In this document: piece by piece, positions 12,072 to 12,149 of the stretch
Layout: each line of letters begins with the position of its first letter
Numbering within the stretch: position 1 is the stretch's first letter
NCBI GenBank assembly: GCA_018818235.1
Contig: JAHISE010000120.1
Span: 1 to 12,149 of the forward strand
DNA length: 12,149 nucleotides
Source of the DNA: Patescibacteria group bacterium
GTDB taxonomy: Bacteria; Patescibacteriota; Gracilibacteria; Peribacterales; Peribacteraceae
Direction of reading: 5' to 3'
Translations under genes and position numbers: made by a program
The notes under the pieces: model-generated
Databases searched by the model: none
Told to the model about the DNA's origin: nothing
The model's input: the letters and a program-made list of their open reading frames with translations, nothing else

Positions 12072-12149
12072 TTAAGGATTTGACTTACAAATACCGTTAT
12101 TAGTGTTTCATATATATATTTTCTGCAGTAAATTATCTACTGATCCAGA

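Overview
The window looks like a chromosomal segment of a bacterium from the Candidate Phyla Radiation, most likely Peregrinibacteria or a relative. This is inference. It rests on two secreted SLH-domain proteins (one with a poly-Asp linker and DUF4215/myxo-type Cys-rich repeats), an almost complete lack of Shine-Dalgarno sites, several starts that sit right where a transcript should begin, and TGA used as a normal stop (ribE, the methyltransferase and the large SLH gene end in TGA). That last point argues against the Gracilibacteria/Absconditabacteria recoded clades.

Layout. 1-435 (minus): 5' end of uvrA. 436-709: a structured divergent region with a candidate attenuator and a long imperfect hairpin. 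710-1954: flavin-dependent nitronate monooxygenase-like enzyme. 1967-2265 (minus): two tiny, closely spaced membrane-peptide ORFs. 2374-4139: riboflavin synthase (ribE) overlapping lumazine synthase (ribH) by ATGA. 4301-5662: SLH/PPC surface protein. 5901-7112: bifunctional ribBA. 7274-7450: 58-residue histone-H1-tail-like protein with a terminator. 7720-8773: SAM methyltransferase and an unknown protein. 8805-9012: an unusual tRNA locus. 9148-11688: large SLH/DUF4215 surface protein. 11837-12071: a MITE-like palindromic element.

RibE, RibH and RibBA together make riboflavin from GTP and ribulose-5-phosphate, except for the RibD deaminase/reductase steps, which are not in this window. The two SLH proteins are probable cell-envelope components.

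The two most striking observations are these. (1) A complete tRNA-Arg(UCG) gene lies inside the anticodon loop of another tRNA-Arg(UCG), whose two halves join into a perfect cloverleaf if exactly 131 nt are removed. (2) The riboflavin synthase gene carries two in-frame insertions of a GC-rich palindromic repeat family. One of them contains a whole DUF559 (Vsr-like) endonuclease domain, and a related non-coding element with terminal inverted repeats lies at the right end of the window.
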